From the NCBI GenBank assembly GCA_031316315.1, contig JADBEO010000012.1, positions 41,474-105,473 on the forward strand: DNA of 64,000 nt, read 5' to 3'. The stretch comes from Chelatococcus sambhunathii. GTDB lineage: Bacteria; Pseudomonadota; Alphaproteobacteria; Rhizobiales; Methylopilaceae. A program made the translations under genes and the position numbers. This document shows, in pieces, positions 33,606-42,202 of the stretch; within the stretch, counting starts at the first letter, position 1; each line of letters starts with the position of its first letter. Below the pieces are notes generated by a model. That model had not been told where the DNA came from. It saw nothing but the letters and a program-made list of their open reading frames with translations, and ran no database searches.

Positions 33606-33797
33606 TCAATGCGCGTCCCGACGTTTCGGAAGCATCGGTCGGTCTCGGCCGGGCTTCGGCGCCGGGCGGCAGACGCGGACCGGCGGACAGGGCGCGCGCA
33701 CGCACTTGACCTGCTCCTCGACGCAGACTTCCGTCGCCGGGCCATCGGCCGGCGCAGAGGCCGTCAGCAGCAAGGCGGCCAGCGACAGGGACAGCAT
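33606..33797 (-). CDS. Small exported cysteine-containing protein
   Basis: 63-aa product with a short signal peptide (MLSLSLAALLLTASAPADG) and a mature part with four cysteines in CVEEQVKCVRAPCPPVRVC, then a basic tail. GGAGGG lies four bases before ATG 33797. A GGAAC-N16-AGTT sequence is about 28 bases upstream. Function unknown; the cysteines suggest a disulfide-bonded periplasmic protein. It is monocistronic and unrelated to the tRNA genes beside it. Confidence 0.65.
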   Translation of the reverse strand: MLSLSLAALLLTASAPADGPATEVCVEEQVKCVRAPCPPVRVCRPAPKPGRDRPMLPKRRDAH

Positions 33798-33824
33798 CGA
33801 GCCCTCCCGAAAAACACTCGCTGA

Positions 33825-33849
33825 AACTATCCCGTGAACAGGCCGTTCC
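33825..33849 (-). promoter_or_regulatory. Possible sigma-EcfG promoter (GGAAC-N16-AGTT)
   Basis: On the minus strand GGAAC (33849-33845) is followed after 16 bases by AGTT (33828-33825), three of four matches to CGTT. It is correctly placed for the small exported protein at 33797. Confidence 0.4.
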
Positions 33850-33922
33850 GGCAAGCGCGCCGCTCTCGCGCGATCTGACGCCGCCGGCTATCGTCACGTA
33901 GAGGAATGAGTTGGAGCCGCAG

Positions 33923-34216
33923 ATGTCGAGACGCCCGAGCGATCCGAGAGCCGCCGCCGAAGCGGCCTTCAAACCCGCCCGTCCGGCCGCGCCTCCTCCT
34001 CCCCGCGCCACCGCCGTGCCTGGCGCGCGCGAGCAGGTGACGCTGCGGATCGATTCCGACGTGCTCGAGATCTTCCAGGAGGACGGCGCCGGCTGGCAGG
34101 ACCGGATCAACGCCGCGTTGCGCGAGTCCGTCCGGGCGAAGCTGGCCGCGCGATCCGGCCAGGGCTCGATCCCCGTCGACCAGTTGAACGGCGAGAACGA
34201 CGACGGCGCCGGTTGA
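33923..34216 (+). CDS. BrnA-type antitoxin-family protein without BrnT
   Basis: 97-aa protein whose C-terminal half matches the BrnA antitoxin fold: EQVTLRIDSDVLEIFQEDGAGWQDRINAALRESVR, a ribbon-helix-helix-like DNA-binding unit. The N-terminus is a Pro/Ala-rich linker (FKPARPAAPPPPRATAVPG). GGAG is seven bases before ATG 33923. A BrnT toxin gene would normally precede it; there is none here, so it may be a free regulator. Ten bases downstream lies an 83-aa unknown gene that appears co-translated. Confidence 0.82.
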   Translation: MSRRPSDPRAAAEAAFKPARPAAPPPPRATAVPGAREQVTLRIDSDVLEIFQEDGAGWQDRINAALRESVRAKLAARSGQGSIPVDQLNGENDDGAG

Positions 34217-34226
34217 GGAGTTCAGG

Positions 34227-34478
34227 ATGACCAACGACAACGCGGCCCACGCCGGCCAGAAGACCCCGGCGGGATGGCGGCTCACCCTGCCGCTCGCAAA
34301 TCTGAGAGGCGAGGAGCGCGCCAAGTCCGGGTCCTGGGCGGCCGCGATCCCGGATCGATCCGCCGCCCGCAAGGCGATCCCGTATGGCGCTTCGGTCCCG
34401 AGCGCGCCGCTTCAGCCGCTTTCGGCGGAAGACCTCGAGCGGCTCGGCGTGCCGCCCGGCGGCGTCAAGCAAATCTGA
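34227..34478 (+). CDS. Small hypothetical protein next to BrnA-like gene
   Basis: 83-aa soluble protein, no signal peptide, no cysteines. It reads as WRLTLPLANLRGEERAKSGSWAAAIPDRSAARKAIPYG and ends in a Pro/Leu-rich tail with SAEDLERLGVPPGGVKQI. I do not recognise it. GAGGAG eight bases before ATG 34227 and the ten-base gap from the BrnA-like gene support real translation in a two-gene operon. It does not resemble BrnT. Confidence 0.72.
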   Translation: MTNDNAAHAGQKTPAGWRLTLPLANLRGEERAKSGSWAAAIPDRSAARKAIPYGASVPSAPLQPLSAEDLERLGVPPGGVKQI

Positions 34479-34485
34479 GAGGGAC

Positions 34486-34938
34486 TTACGCGCCGACGCG
34501 CGGGTGGACCACCCTGTCGCCGGGCTTCAGCCCGATCCGCTGCGCCGCGCCCGCCACGAGTTCGACGACGTAGCGCGCCGGCCCCTGGGACGGGATGATC
34601 CGGGTCGAGAGCGGCTCGGTGCGTTCGGCGATGCGGGTGACGCGGCCGTCGCCGCCGACGAACACCATGTCGAGCGAGATGTAGGTGTTCTGCATCCACA
34701 TGGAGACTTCCTGCGGATGGCCGAAATCGAACAGCATGCCGTGATCGTCGGGCATGCTGCGACGGTACATCAGGCCGACCTCGCGCTGTTGGGGGGTGTC
34801 GGCGGTCTCGATCTGGAAACTGCGCGGACCGCCCGAGGTCTCGAAGACGAGCTTCGACAACTCGGCGCCCGCGACCGTGTGCGCGAAAAGCCCAACCAAG
34901 GCGAGCACGATGAGGCTTGGCAATCGGATGAGACGCAT
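34486..34938 (-). CDS. DUF192 domain exported protein
   Basis: 150-aa protein with signal peptide (IVLALVGLFAHTVAG) and a DUF192 domain: ETADTPQQREVGLMYRRSMPDDHGMLFDFG, MWMQNTYISLDMVFVGGDGRVTRIAERTEP and VELVAGAAQRIGLKPGD. The family is periplasmic or extracytoplasmic and uncharacterised. It follows the double cold-shock gene by 27 bases on the same strand and probably shares its transcript. Confidence 0.93.
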   Translation of the reverse strand: MRLIRLPSLIVLALVGLFAHTVAGAELSKLVFETSGGPRSFQIETADTPQQREVGLMYRRSMPDDHGMLFDFGHPQEVSMWMQNTYISLDMVFVGGDGRVTRIAERTEPLSTRIIPSQGPARYVVELVAGAAQRIGLKPGDRVVHPRVGA

Positions 34939-34965
34939 GGCCGGGACGCTAGCAGTCTGTCGGCG

Positions 34966-35559
34966 TCAATGCGAGGACGGCGCGCCGCCCGGGCCCTCGG
35001 CGCCCTCGGGGCGCACTTCCGCGGCCATCATGCCCTTCGGCCCCGGCCCGAAGCGGGCGAAGACCTTCTGTCCCGGCCTCAGCTCCATAATGCCGTAGCG
35101 CCTCAGCGTCTCCATGTGGACGAAGATGTCCGGAGAGCCGTCATTGCGCGTCAGGAAGCCGAAACCGCGCAGGCGGTTGAACCACTTGACCTCGACGAGT
35201 TCGAGCTTGCTCGTCGGCGTGACGGTGACGTGGGTGCGCGCCGGCGGCAATTCCCCCGGATGCTTGGCTACGCTCTCGTCAAGAGAGATGACCCGAAAGG
35301 CCTGGGCGCCCTTGGGCCGCCGCTGCACCTCGCAGACCACCCGAGCGCCCTCCGCGGCGGTCTGGAAGCCGTCGCGCCGCATGCAGGTGACGTGGAGGAG
35401 AACATCGGGTCCGCCGTCGTCGGGCACGATGAAGCCGTAGCCCTTCGCGACGTCGAACCACTTGATCGAGCCCGAAATCTCGTAGAGATCCCCCGGACTG
35501 CCGTCGGCCGTCACGGCCAAGCGCTCGTCCGCCGCGAATTTCGCCCGCTCTTCACTCAT
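34966..35559 (-). CDS. Cold-shock protein with two CSD domains
   Basis: 197-aa protein with two cold-shock domains. The first is [35 protein letters not shown]; the second [34 protein letters not shown]. Each carries the RNP1-like GYGFI/GFGFL and RNP2-like VLLHV/IFVHM motifs for single-stranded nucleic acid binding. Tandem CSD proteins are typical of Rhizobiales. The second domain drops the fully basic surface less than the first. ATG 35559. It is followed by the DUF192 gene. Confidence 0.95.
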   Translation of the reverse strand: MSEERAKFAADERLAVTADGSPGDLYEISGSIKWFDVAKGYGFIVPDDGGPDVLLHVTCMRRDGFQTAAEGARVVCEVQRRPKGAQAFRVISLDESVAKHPGELPPARTHVTVTPTSKLELVEVKWFNRLRGFGFLTRNDGSPDIFVHMETLRRYGIMELRPGQKVFARFGPGPKGMMAAEVRPEGAEGPGGAPSSH

Positions 35560-35701
35560 ACGAACCGCCTGCCCGGATACACCACCAGCGGCGAGCCGAC
35601 CTGCGACTCGTTATCCCCAAACGATAGCATCCAGGCCGCTGGGGGGAAGAGAAAAATGGCTCAAAAATGGCGCCTTCGTCGCGATTAGGGCGAAGAGGCG
35701 G

Positions 35702-36463
35702 TTAAGGCGCACCTGCATACGGCGCGAAAAGCGCGACCAGATCCGAGCGCAGCACGAGATCGGCATAGGGGTCAAAATCGGTCGGCTCCCGATTCGCGAT
35801 GACGAGGGCGGCTCCCGCCCTCTTGGCCGTGATCGGCAGCGCGGCGGCGGGATAGACGACCAGCGACGAGCCGAGCGCGAGGAAGAGATCGGCCTCCTCC
35901 GCCGCCGCATGAGCGCGCTCCATCGCGTCGACGGGCATGGCCTGCCCGAAGGAGATCGTGGCCGACTTCACGAAGCCGCCGCAGGCGCGGCAGTCGGGCG
36001 GATCGCCGGTCGCCTCGAAGACCCGCCGCACCTCGTCGAGTTCGTGACGCCGGCCGCAGTCGAGGCATGCGGCGTAGGTGCCATTGCCATGGAGCTCGAT
36101 CAGTTTGTCATCAGGGACGCCCGAGGCGCCATGCAGCCCGTCGATGTTCTGCGTGACGACGACGGCGGCCGTTCCCGTCTCCACCAAGCGGGCGACCGCC
36201 CGATGCGCGGCGTTCGGCTTCGCGCCGCGCGTGGCGTCGTCGATCGCGAACTTGCGCCGCCACGCCTCGCGCCGCATCTCGGCGGAGGACAGGAACTGCT
36301 GGAAGTCGATCGGCCGGTTCTTCGCCCAGATCCCTCCAGGGCTGCGGAAGTCCGGAATGCCGGAGCCGGTCGAGATCCCGGCGCCGGTGAACACGACGGC
36401 CGAGCGCGCCTCGGCGATCAGTTTCCTGAGCGCCTCGATCTTGCGTTCGTCGTCCCGCTCCAT
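35702..36463 (-). CDS. NAD-dependent protein deacylase, SIR2 family
   Basis: 253-aa sirtuin that removes acyl groups from lysines using NAD. Motifs: [22 protein letters not shown] (NAD site), [12 protein letters not shown] with the catalytic His in ELHGNG, and zinc ligands CLDC and CRAC. The residues that give desuccinylase preference in CobB are not evident, so deacetylase is more likely. ATG 36463 has GGGGAAG upstream; GTG 36475 is possible. It is divergent from gloA. Confidence 0.95.
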   Translation of the reverse strand: MERDDERKIEALRKLIAEARSAVVFTGAGISTGSGIPDFRSPGGIWAKNRPIDFQQFLSSAEMRREAWRRKFAIDDATRGAKPNAAHRAVARLVETGTAAVVVTQNIDGLHGASGVPDDKLIELHGNGTYAACLDCGRRHELDEVRRVFEATGDPPDCRACGGFVKSATISFGQAMPVDAMERAHAAAEEADLFLALGSSLVVYPAAALPITAKRAGAALVIANREPTDFDPYADLVLRSDLVALFAPYAGAP

Positions 36464-36497
36464 AGCTTCCCCCACTCAGAGACCGCCGGAGGCGCCG

Positions 36498-36917
36498 ATG
36501 AAGTATCTTCACACAATGGTCCGCGTGAGCGACGTCGACGCGTCGCTCGACTTCTATTGCGACAAGCTCGGGCTCGAGGAGGTCCGGCGCATGGAGAACG
36601 AACAGGGCCGCTTCACCCTGATCTTCCTCGCGCCTCCCGGCCAGCGCGACGCCCAGGTCGAGCTGACCTACAACTGGGACCCGGAAGCTTACGGGGAAGG
36701 CCGCAACTTCGGCCACCTCGCCTATGAGGTCGACGACATTTACGGCCTCTGCGACCGCCTCATGAAGGCGGGCGTGACCATCAACCGCCCGCCGCGCGAC
36801 GGACGCATGGCCTTCATCCGCTCGCCCGACAACATCTCGATCGAGCTGCTGCAGAAGGGCGGCGCCAAGGAGCCGGCCGAGCCGTGGAAGTCGATGCCGA
36901 ACACTGGCAAATGGTGA
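36498..36917 (+). CDS. gloA: Lactoylglutathione lyase (glyoxalase I)
   Basis: 139-aa metalloenzyme that converts the hemithioacetal of methylglyoxal and glutathione to lactoylglutathione. It begins [26 protein letters not shown], holds [26 protein letters not shown] and the [13 protein letters not shown] ligand region, typical of GloA. GGAGG is seven bases upstream of ATG 36498. It is divergent from the sirtuin gene and convergent with the VOC protein gene. Confidence 0.96.
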   Translation: MKYLHTMVRVSDVDASLDFYCDKLGLEEVRRMENEQGRFTLIFLAPPGQRDAQVELTYNWDPEAYGEGRNFGHLAYEVDDIYGLCDRLMKAGVTINRPPRDGRMAFIRSPDNISIELLQKGGAKEPAEPWKSMPNTGKW

Positions 36918-36944
36918 GAGGCGCCCGCCCTTCCGGGCTCGGGC

Positions 36945-37382
36945 TCAGTAGGTTCGCCACACCTTCGGCGTGACGAACTCCAGGAGGTTGCCGTCCGGGT
37001 CGCGGAAGTAGAGGCTTCTTCCGCCAAGCGGCCACGCCATGCGGCCCTCGACCGCGACGCCGAATTCTTCCAGCCGGCGCTCCCAGGCGCCGAGCGCGTC
37101 GTCCGTGATCGCGAAGGCCATGTGCAGCGGCCCATGGCCGTCATGGGCGGGAATGACGCCGCCGGGCAGCTTCTGCTCATGCGCAGAGCCGCCCCGCTTA
37201 AACAGCAGCAGGACGCTGCGCCCCGACACGTCCAGCGCGACCAGCGTCGGGCTTTCGATCAGATGAGGAAATCTGAACAGGCGGTCGTAGAAGGCGAGCG
37301 CCCGCTCGAAGTCGTCGACATAGAGCGCGGTCTCGAGGACCGCCTCGACAGCAGGAGGGGCGTGAGGATCCTGCGTCACCAC
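36945..37382 (-). CDS. VOC family protein (glyoxalase/fosfomycin resistance-like)
   Basis: 145-aa vicinal-oxygen-chelate fold protein: LETALYVDDFERALAFYDRLFRF, HMAFAITDDALGAWERRLEEFGV and SLYFRDPDGNLLEFVTP carry the metal-ligand positions. Its substrate is unknown. GTG 37382 overlaps the sufT-like stop as GTGA, with another in-frame GTG at 37379, so it is translationally coupled to the Fe-S genes; why is unclear. Confidence 0.92.
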   Translation of the reverse strand: MVTQDPHAPPAVEAVLETALYVDDFERALAFYDRLFRFPHLIESPTLVALDVSGRSVLLLFKRGGSAHEQKLPGGVIPAHDGHGPLHMAFAITDDALGAWERRLEEFGVAVEGRMAWPLGGRSLYFRDPDGNLLEFVTPKVWRTY

Positions 37383-37741
37383 ATATCGAGGGCGACGCGC
37401 GCCTCGTCGGACATGCGGCTCTGATCCCAGGGCGGGTCGAACACCATGTTGACCTTGACCGCGTTGACGCCCGGCGCCGCGCCGACGGCGTTCTCGACCC
37501 AGCCCGGCATCTCGCCCGCGACCGGGCAGCCGGGCGCGGTCAGCGTCATGTCGATCGTCACGTCGCGGTCGTCCGAGATGTCGATCCGGTAGACCAGGCC
37601 GAGCTCGTAGATGTCGACCGGGATTTCCGGGTCGTACACGGTCTTCAGCGCCGCGATGATGTCGTCGGTCAGCCGGTCGAGCTCCTCCGGCGGGATCGCG
37701 GAAGCTTCGGCGGGCTTTTCGGCCGTCGCGGCGTCGCTCAT
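37376..37741 (-). CDS. SufT-like MIP18/DUF59 Fe-S assembly protein
   Basis: 121-aa protein of the MIP18 (DUF59) family: DDIIAALKTVYDPEIPVDIYELGLVYRIDIS, TLTAPGCPVAGEMPGWVENAV and KVNMVFDPPWDQSRMSDEAR. The conserved Cys and the DPEIPV motif are in place. In SUF loci this member supports Fe-S cluster maturation. It is 12 bases after sufS and overlaps the VOC gene. sufB, C and D are not in the window. Confidence 0.94.
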   Translation of the reverse strand: MSDAATAEKPAEASAIPPEELDRLTDDIIAALKTVYDPEIPVDIYELGLVYRIDISDDRDVTIDMTLTAPGCPVAGEMPGWVENAVGAAPGVNAVKVNMVFDPPWDQSRMSDEARVALDMW

Positions 37742-37753
37742 CTCAAGCCTTTC

Positions 37754-39007
37754 TCACGCAAACAGCTGGCGCGCCTTGTCCAGGGCTTCGGCCAAACGAT
37801 CGACCTCATCGGTCGTGTTGTAAAGCGCGAAGGACGCCCGGCAGGTGGACGTCACCCCGAGCCGCTTCAGGAGCGGCTGGGCGCAATGGGTGCCGGCGCG
37901 CACCGCGACGCCGGAGCGGTCGAGCACCGTCGCGACGTCGTGAGCATGGGCGCCTTCGAGGTTGAAGGCGACGATCGCGCCCTTGCCCGGCGCGCGCCCA
38001 AAGATCTTCAGCGAGTTGACCGTTTCGAGCCGCTCATGGGCGTAGTCCGCGAGCCGCGCCTCATGCGCCGCGATGGCGTCGAGGCCGACCGCGCGCATGT
38101 AGTCGAGCGCGGCGCCGAGGCCGATCGCCTGCACGATCGGCGGCGTGCCGGCCTCGAAGCGGTGGGGCGGATCGCCGTAGGTGACGTTCTCTTCGGTGAC
38201 GTCGCGGATCATCTCGCCGCCGCCGTTGAACGGCGGCAGGGCCTCCAGCCGCTCTCGCTTGCCGTAGAGCACGCCGATCCCGGTCGGGCCGTACACCTTG
38301 TGCCCGGTGAAGACGTAGAAGTCGCAGTCGATGTCGCGCACGTCCGGCGCGAGATGGACCGCGCCCTGGCTGCCGTCGACCAGCACCGGCACGCCGCGCT
38401 CGTGCGCGAGGCGGCAGACCTCCTTCACCGGCACGACGGTCCCGAGCACGTTCGACATGTGCGTGACGGCGACGAACTTGGTGCGGTCGCTCAGCGCAGC
38501 GGCGAAGGCGTCGAGGTCGAAGGAGCCGTCCTCGCGCACCTGCACCCACTTCAGCACCGCCCCGCGCCGCTCGCGCAGGAAGTGCCAGGGCACCACATTG
38601 GAATGGTGCTCCATGATGGTGAGGACGATTTCGTCGCCCTCGCGGATCCCGTTCAGGCCGACGCCGTTGGCGACGAGGTTGATCGACTCCGTCGCCGAGC
38701 GCGTGAAGACGATCTCGTCGGTCGAGGCCGCATTGAGGAAGCGGCGAACGCTCTCCCGCCCCGCCTCGAAACCTTCGGTCGCGGCATTGGCGAGGTAGTG
38801 CAAGCCGCGATGGACGTTGGAATATTCGCTCTCATAGGCGCGCCGCATCCGGTCGAGCACCTGAACCGGCTTCTGCGCCGAGGCGCCGTTGTCGAGATAG
38901 ACCAGCGGCCTGCCGTGGATGATCAGCGACAGCGCCGGAAAATCGGCGCGCAGGCGCTCGACGTCATAGGCGGCCGCTTCGGGCGCGAGAGGTTCGGCGA
39001 GGGACAT
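37754..39007 (-). CDS. sufS: Cysteine desulfurase SufS
   Basis: 417-aa PLP enzyme that takes sulfur from cysteine for Fe-S clusters. It shows VYLDNGASAQKPVQVLDRM, LTIMEHHSNVVPWHF, SQGAVHLAPDVRDIDCDF, the PLP lysine in FTGHKVYGPTG, and the catalytic Cys in GVTSTCRASFALYNT (type II desulfurase). ATG 39007. It precedes sufT-like by 12 bases. Upstream lies a palindromic repeat rather than sufBCD, so the SUF genes are split in this genome or continue elsewhere. Confidence 0.97.
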   Translation of the reverse strand: MSLAEPLAPEAAAYDVERLRADFPALSLIIHGRPLVYLDNGASAQKPVQVLDRMRRAYESEYSNVHRGLHYLANAATEGFEAGRESVRRFLNAASTDEIVFTRSATESINLVANGVGLNGIREGDEIVLTIMEHHSNVVPWHFLRERRGAVLKWVQVREDGSFDLDAFAAALSDRTKFVAVTHMSNVLGTVVPVKEVCRLAHERGVPVLVDGSQGAVHLAPDVRDIDCDFYVFTGHKVYGPTGIGVLYGKRERLEALPPFNGGGEMIRDVTEENVTYGDPPHRFEAGTPPIVQAIGLGAALDYMRAVGLDAIAAHEARLADYAHERLETVNSLKIFGRAPGKGAIVAFNLEGAHAHDVATVLDRSGVAVRAGTHCAQPLLKRLGVTSTCRASFALYNTTDEVDRLAEALDKARQLFA

Positions 39008-39064
39008 GGCACTGATCTAACCGCTTGCGGCCGGAACACAAGGTTGGAGGGTCTGGGACGGGCG

Positions 39065-39190
39065 GACTGCGTCCTTCGAGACGCCCGCCTGCGGCGGGCT
39101 CCTCAGGATGAGGACCGTGAGTGATCGCCATCTTTCCCCGCTCCTCATGCTGAGGAGCGGCCGTCAGGCCGCGTCTCGAAGCACGCAGTC
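39065..39190. repeat. Composite palindromic intergenic repeat
   Basis: Outer arms GACTGCGTCCTTCGAGACGC (39065-39084) and GCGTCTCGAAGCACGCAGTC (39171-39190) are complementary with one mismatch. Inside are four smaller hairpins, including TCCTCA-GGA-TGAGGA, CTCCTCA-TGC-TGAGGAG and GCCCGCC-TGC-GGCGGGC. The sequence type (cttcgagac with cctcaggatgagg) resembles a widespread Rhizobiales repeat. It ends ten bases after the lipA stop and may end lipA transcription. Confidence 0.75.
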
Positions 39191-39199
39191 CGCCTCGTC

Positions 39200-40177
39200 T
39201 TATTCCGCCGCGATCGCCGAGACCGGCTTCGCTTTCGCCTCGCGCGCAGCCTTGAGCTTCGCGAAATCGTCGCCGGCGTGGTGCGAGGAGCGCGTCAGCG
39301 GGCTGGCGGAGACCATGAGAAAACCCTTGGCGTAGGCCATGGTCTCGAAGGACTTGAACTCGGCCGGCGGCACGAAGCGCAGCACCGCGTGGTGCTTTCT
39401 GGTCGGCTGCAGGTACTGGCCGATGGTCAGGAAGTCGACGTCCGCCGAACGCAGGTCGTCCATCAGCTGCAGCACCTCGTTCCGCTCCTCCCCGAGGCCG
39501 ACCATGATGCCGGACTTGGTGAACAGCGTCGGGTCGAGCTCCTTCACCCGCTGGAGCAGCCGCAGCGAGTGGAAGTAGCGGGCGCCGGGGCGGACCGTGA
39601 GATAGAGCGACGGCACGCATTCGAGATTGTGGTTGAAGACGTCCGGCCGCGCCTCGACCACCACCTCGAGCGCGCCGTCCTTGCGCAGGAAGTCTGGCGT
39701 CAGGATCTCGATCGTGGTGTCCGGGCTCGCCGCGCGGATCGCGCGGATGACGTCGGCGAAGTGTTTCGCGCCGCCATCCGCGAGGTCGTCGCGGTCGACC
39801 GAGGTGATCACGACATGGTTGAGGCCGAGCTTCGCCACCGCGTCCGCGACACGGCCGGGCTCGCCGGCGTCGACGGCCTCGGGCAGACCGGTCTTCACGT
39901 TGCAGAAGGCGCAGGCCCGCGTGCAGGTGTCGCCGAGGATCATGAAGGTCGCGTGCTTCTTCGACCAGCACTCCCCGATGTTCGGGCAGCCCGCCTCCTC
40001 GCAGACCGTCACCAGCTTGTTGGAGCGGACGATCTCGTTGGTCTCGCGCCACACGGGCGAACCCGGCGCGCGGACGCGGATCCAGTCGGGCTTGCGCAGC
40101 ACGTCGGTATCGGCGCGGCGCGCTTTTTCGGGGTGCCGGGGCCGAGGCGTTTCAAGGTGATCGAGGACGGTGACCAT
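39200..40177 (-). CDS. lipA: Lipoyl synthase
   Basis: 325-aa radical SAM enzyme that inserts two sulfurs into octanoyl groups on lipoyl domains. The auxiliary cluster ligands are in [12 protein letters not shown], the radical SAM cluster in [11 protein letters not shown], and the C-terminal [10 protein letters not shown] supplies the serine ligand. ATG 40177; the frame extends to a TTG at 40195. Lipoylated targets, the pdh complex, are encoded just upstream on the same strand, but a strong terminator at 40204 separates them. Confidence 0.97.
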   Translation of the reverse strand: MVTVLDHLETPRPRHPEKARRADTDVLRKPDWIRVRAPGSPVWRETNEIVRSNKLVTVCEEAGCPNIGECWSKKHATFMILGDTCTRACAFCNVKTGLPEAVDAGEPGRVADAVAKLGLNHVVITSVDRDDLADGGAKHFADVIRAIRAASPDTTIEILTPDFLRKDGALEVVVEARPDVFNHNLECVPSLYLTVRPGARYFHSLRLLQRVKELDPTLFTKSGIMVGLGEERNEVLQLMDDLRSADVDFLTIGQYLQPTRKHHAVLRFVPPAEFKSFETMAYAKGFLMVSASPLTRSSHHAGDDFAKLKAAREAKAKPVSAIAAE

Positions 40178-40203
40178 ATCGGGTGAAGCGTCCAAACAAA
40201 TGA

Positions 40204-40233
40204 GGGAGAGCCGGCGGCGACGCCGGCTCTCCC
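40204..40233 (-). terminator. Intrinsic terminator downstream of the GlsB gene
   Basis: Perfect 13-bp stem GGGAGAGCCGGCG/CGCCGGCTCTCCC with GCGA loop, followed on the minus strand by TCATTTGTTTGG. It is 84 bases past the GlsB stop and just before lipA. Confidence 0.8.
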
Positions 40234-40317
40234 GTCAATTTAGACCAGCGGCGCCGCGCCGTCGATGCGCGGAGCCCACCGCAAGGCGGCCCCGCGCGAG
40301 GCGCAGGGCTTTCCGCG

Positions 40318-40581
40318 TCAGACCGCCGAAGGCCGTCCCCGGATCATCCGGTAGACGCCGATCAGCAGGCAGGCGCCGATCACCGCGATCACCGACTGCC
40401 AGATCCAGCCGCCCGGCGGAATGATGCCGATCATCTTGAGAATGGCGTTGAGCACGAGCGCGCCCACGATGCCGAGGATGATGTTCATGATCACCCCCAT
40501 GTCGGACTTCATGATCTGTTCGGCGATCCACCCGGCGATACCGCCGAGGATGATCGCCATGAGCCAACCGACGCCTTCCAT
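40318..40581 (-). CDS. GlsB/YeaQ/YmgE family stress membrane protein
   Basis: 87-aa protein with three hydrophobic helices: WLMAIILGGIAGWIAEQIM, GVIMNIILGIVGALVLNAIL and WQSVIAVIGACLLIGVYRM. The family (transglycosylase-associated/GlsB) is a small membrane stress protein of unknown detail. AGGAG is eight bases before ATG 40581. A GGAAC-N16-GGTT sequence upstream suggests EcfG control. Homologs lie between lpdA and lipA in related genomes. Confidence 0.9.
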   Translation of the reverse strand: MEGVGWLMAIILGGIAGWIAEQIMKSDMGVIMNIILGIVGALVLNAILKMIGIIPPGGWIWQSVIAVIGACLLIGVYRMIRGRPSAV

Positions 40582-40615
40582 GCCACGCACTCCTCGTTTG
40601 TCCCGTCGCCAGAAA

Positions 40616-40640
40616 AACCCGCGCAGGCGGCGCTGGTTCC
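40616..40640 (-). promoter_or_regulatory. Sigma-EcfG-type promoter upstream of GlsB gene
   Basis: On the minus strand GGAAC (40640-40636), a 16-base spacer and GGTT (40619-40616) match GGAAC-N16-CGTT in all but one base. The likely start of transcription is about 25-30 bases before the GlsB start. Confidence 0.65.
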
Positions 40641-40664
40641 GTTGAGGAACATATGGCGCGGCTT

Positions 40665-42104
40665 TCAGGTGTGAATGACCCGCCCGTAAGCGTCGAGCAC
40701 GCTTTCATGCATCATTTCGGAGAGGGTGGGATGCGGGAAGACGGCGTGCATCAGCTCTTCTTCGGTCGTCTCGAGGTTCATCGCGATGACGAAGCCCTGG
40801 ATCAACTCGGTGACCTCCGCGCCGACCATGTGCGCGCCGATCAGCTCGCCGGTCTCGGCGTCGAAGATCGTCTTGACGAGACCCTCCGGCTCGCCGAGCG
40901 CGATCGCCTTGCCGTTGCCGTTGAAGGGGAAACGACCGACCTTGACCTTGCGGCCCTGCTCCTTGGCCTTCTTCTCCGTCAGGCCGACCGAGGCGATCTG
41001 AGGCTGACAGTAGGTGCAGCCGGGGATCTTGGCCTTGTCCATCGGATGGACCTTCAGACCCTTGATGCCCTCGACGCAGATCACGCCTTCGTGCTCAGCC
41101 TTGTGCGCCAGCATCGGGGGGCCGGCGACGTCGCCGATGGCGTAGATCCCCTTTACGTTGGTGCGCCCGAGCCCGTCGGTGACCACGCAGCCGCGGTCGG
41201 TCTTCACGCCGAGCGCCTCGAGGCCGAGGTCCTCGATATTCCCCACGACACCGACGGCGGAGATCACGCGGTCGACCTTGAGCGTCTCGGTCTTGCCGTC
41301 CGACGTCTCGATCGTGGCCGTGACGTCGTCCGATCCCTTGTCGAGCTTCGTGACTTTGGCGCTCGTCAGAATGCGGATGCCCTGCTTCTCGAAGCGTTTC
41401 CTCGCATGCGCCGCGATCTCCTCGTCCTCGACGGGCAGGATCTGCGGCAGGACCTCGACGACCGTCACCTCGGCGCCCATCGTCTTGTAGAAGCTCGCGA
41501 ACTCGATACCGATCGCGCCCGAGCCGACGACCAGCAGCGACTTCGGCATCTTCTCCGGGACCATGGCCTCGAAATAGGTCCAGACCAGCTTCTTGTCGCC
41601 TTCCAGCCCCGGCAGGACGCGCGGGCGCGCGCCGGTCGCGACGATGATGTTCTTCGCCTGGTAGGTCCCCTCCCCGAGCGCACCCTTAGGCGCGGGCGCC
41701 GGCGGCCCCTGGACGGATTTCTTCGGCGCGACGACCTTCACCTCTCCCGGCTTCGTTATGGTCGCCTCGCCCCAGATGACGTCGACCTTGTTCTTCTTCA
41801 TGAGGAAGCCGACGCCGCCGTTGAGCTGGGCGGACACGCCGCGCGAGCGCTTCACCACCGCCGCGACGTCCGCCGAGACGTTCGACGCCTTGAGCCCATA
41901 GGCCTCGGGGTGCTGCATGTAGTGAAACACCTCGGCCGAGCGGAGCAGCGCCTTGGTCGGGATGCAGCCCCAGTTGAGGCAGATGCCGCCCAGGTGCTCA
42001 CGCTCGACCACCGCGGTCCTGAAGCCGAGCTGGGCCGAGCGGATCGCCGTGACGTAGCCGCCGGGGCCTCCGCCGATGATGAGGACGTCGTAAGCGTCGG
42101 CCAT
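40665..42104 (-). CDS. lpdA: Dihydrolipoyl dehydrogenase (E3)
   Basis: 479-aa FAD enzyme that reoxidises dihydrolipoyl groups of the 2-oxoacid dehydrogenase complexes with NAD. Seen: FAD-binding GGGPGGYVTAIRSAQLG, the redox pair in GGICLNWGCIPTK, the NAD-binding VVGSGAIGIEFASFY, YAIGDVAGPPMLAHKA, and the dimer interface HPTLSE. ATG 42104. A cluster with a loop insert of Pro/Lys residues (KKSVQGPPAPAPKGALGEG) near residue 130 is typical of the pdh-linked alphaproteobacterial form. It follows pdhC with two small genes between. Confidence 0.97.
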   Translation of the reverse strand: MADAYDVLIIGGGPGGYVTAIRSAQLGFRTAVVEREHLGGICLNWGCIPTKALLRSAEVFHYMQHPEAYGLKASNVSADVAAVVKRSRGVSAQLNGGVGFLMKKNKVDVIWGEATITKPGEVKVVAPKKSVQGPPAPAPKGALGEGTYQAKNIIVATGARPRVLPGLEGDKKLVWTYFEAMVPEKMPKSLLVVGSGAIGIEFASFYKTMGAEVTVVEVLPQILPVEDEEIAAHARKRFEKQGIRILTSAKVTKLDKGSDDVTATIETSDGKTETLKVDRVISAVGVVGNIEDLGLEALGVKTDRGCVVTDGLGRTNVKGIYAIGDVAGPPMLAHKAEHEGVICVEGIKGLKVHPMDKAKIPGCTYCQPQIASVGLTEKKAKEQGRKVKVGRFPFNGNGKAIALGEPEGLVKTIFDAETGELIGAHMVGAEVTELIQGFVIAMNLETTEEELMHAVFPHPTLSEMMHESVLDAYGRVIHT

Positions 42105-42202
42105 GATGCGCTCCTTCGAGAGGTCTTGTTATCCGCGCCGCCCGCGAGCCGGCGCATCGGTGGACATGGTCAGGTTGGGACGGCTGGCCACTCGCCTGTC
42201 CT

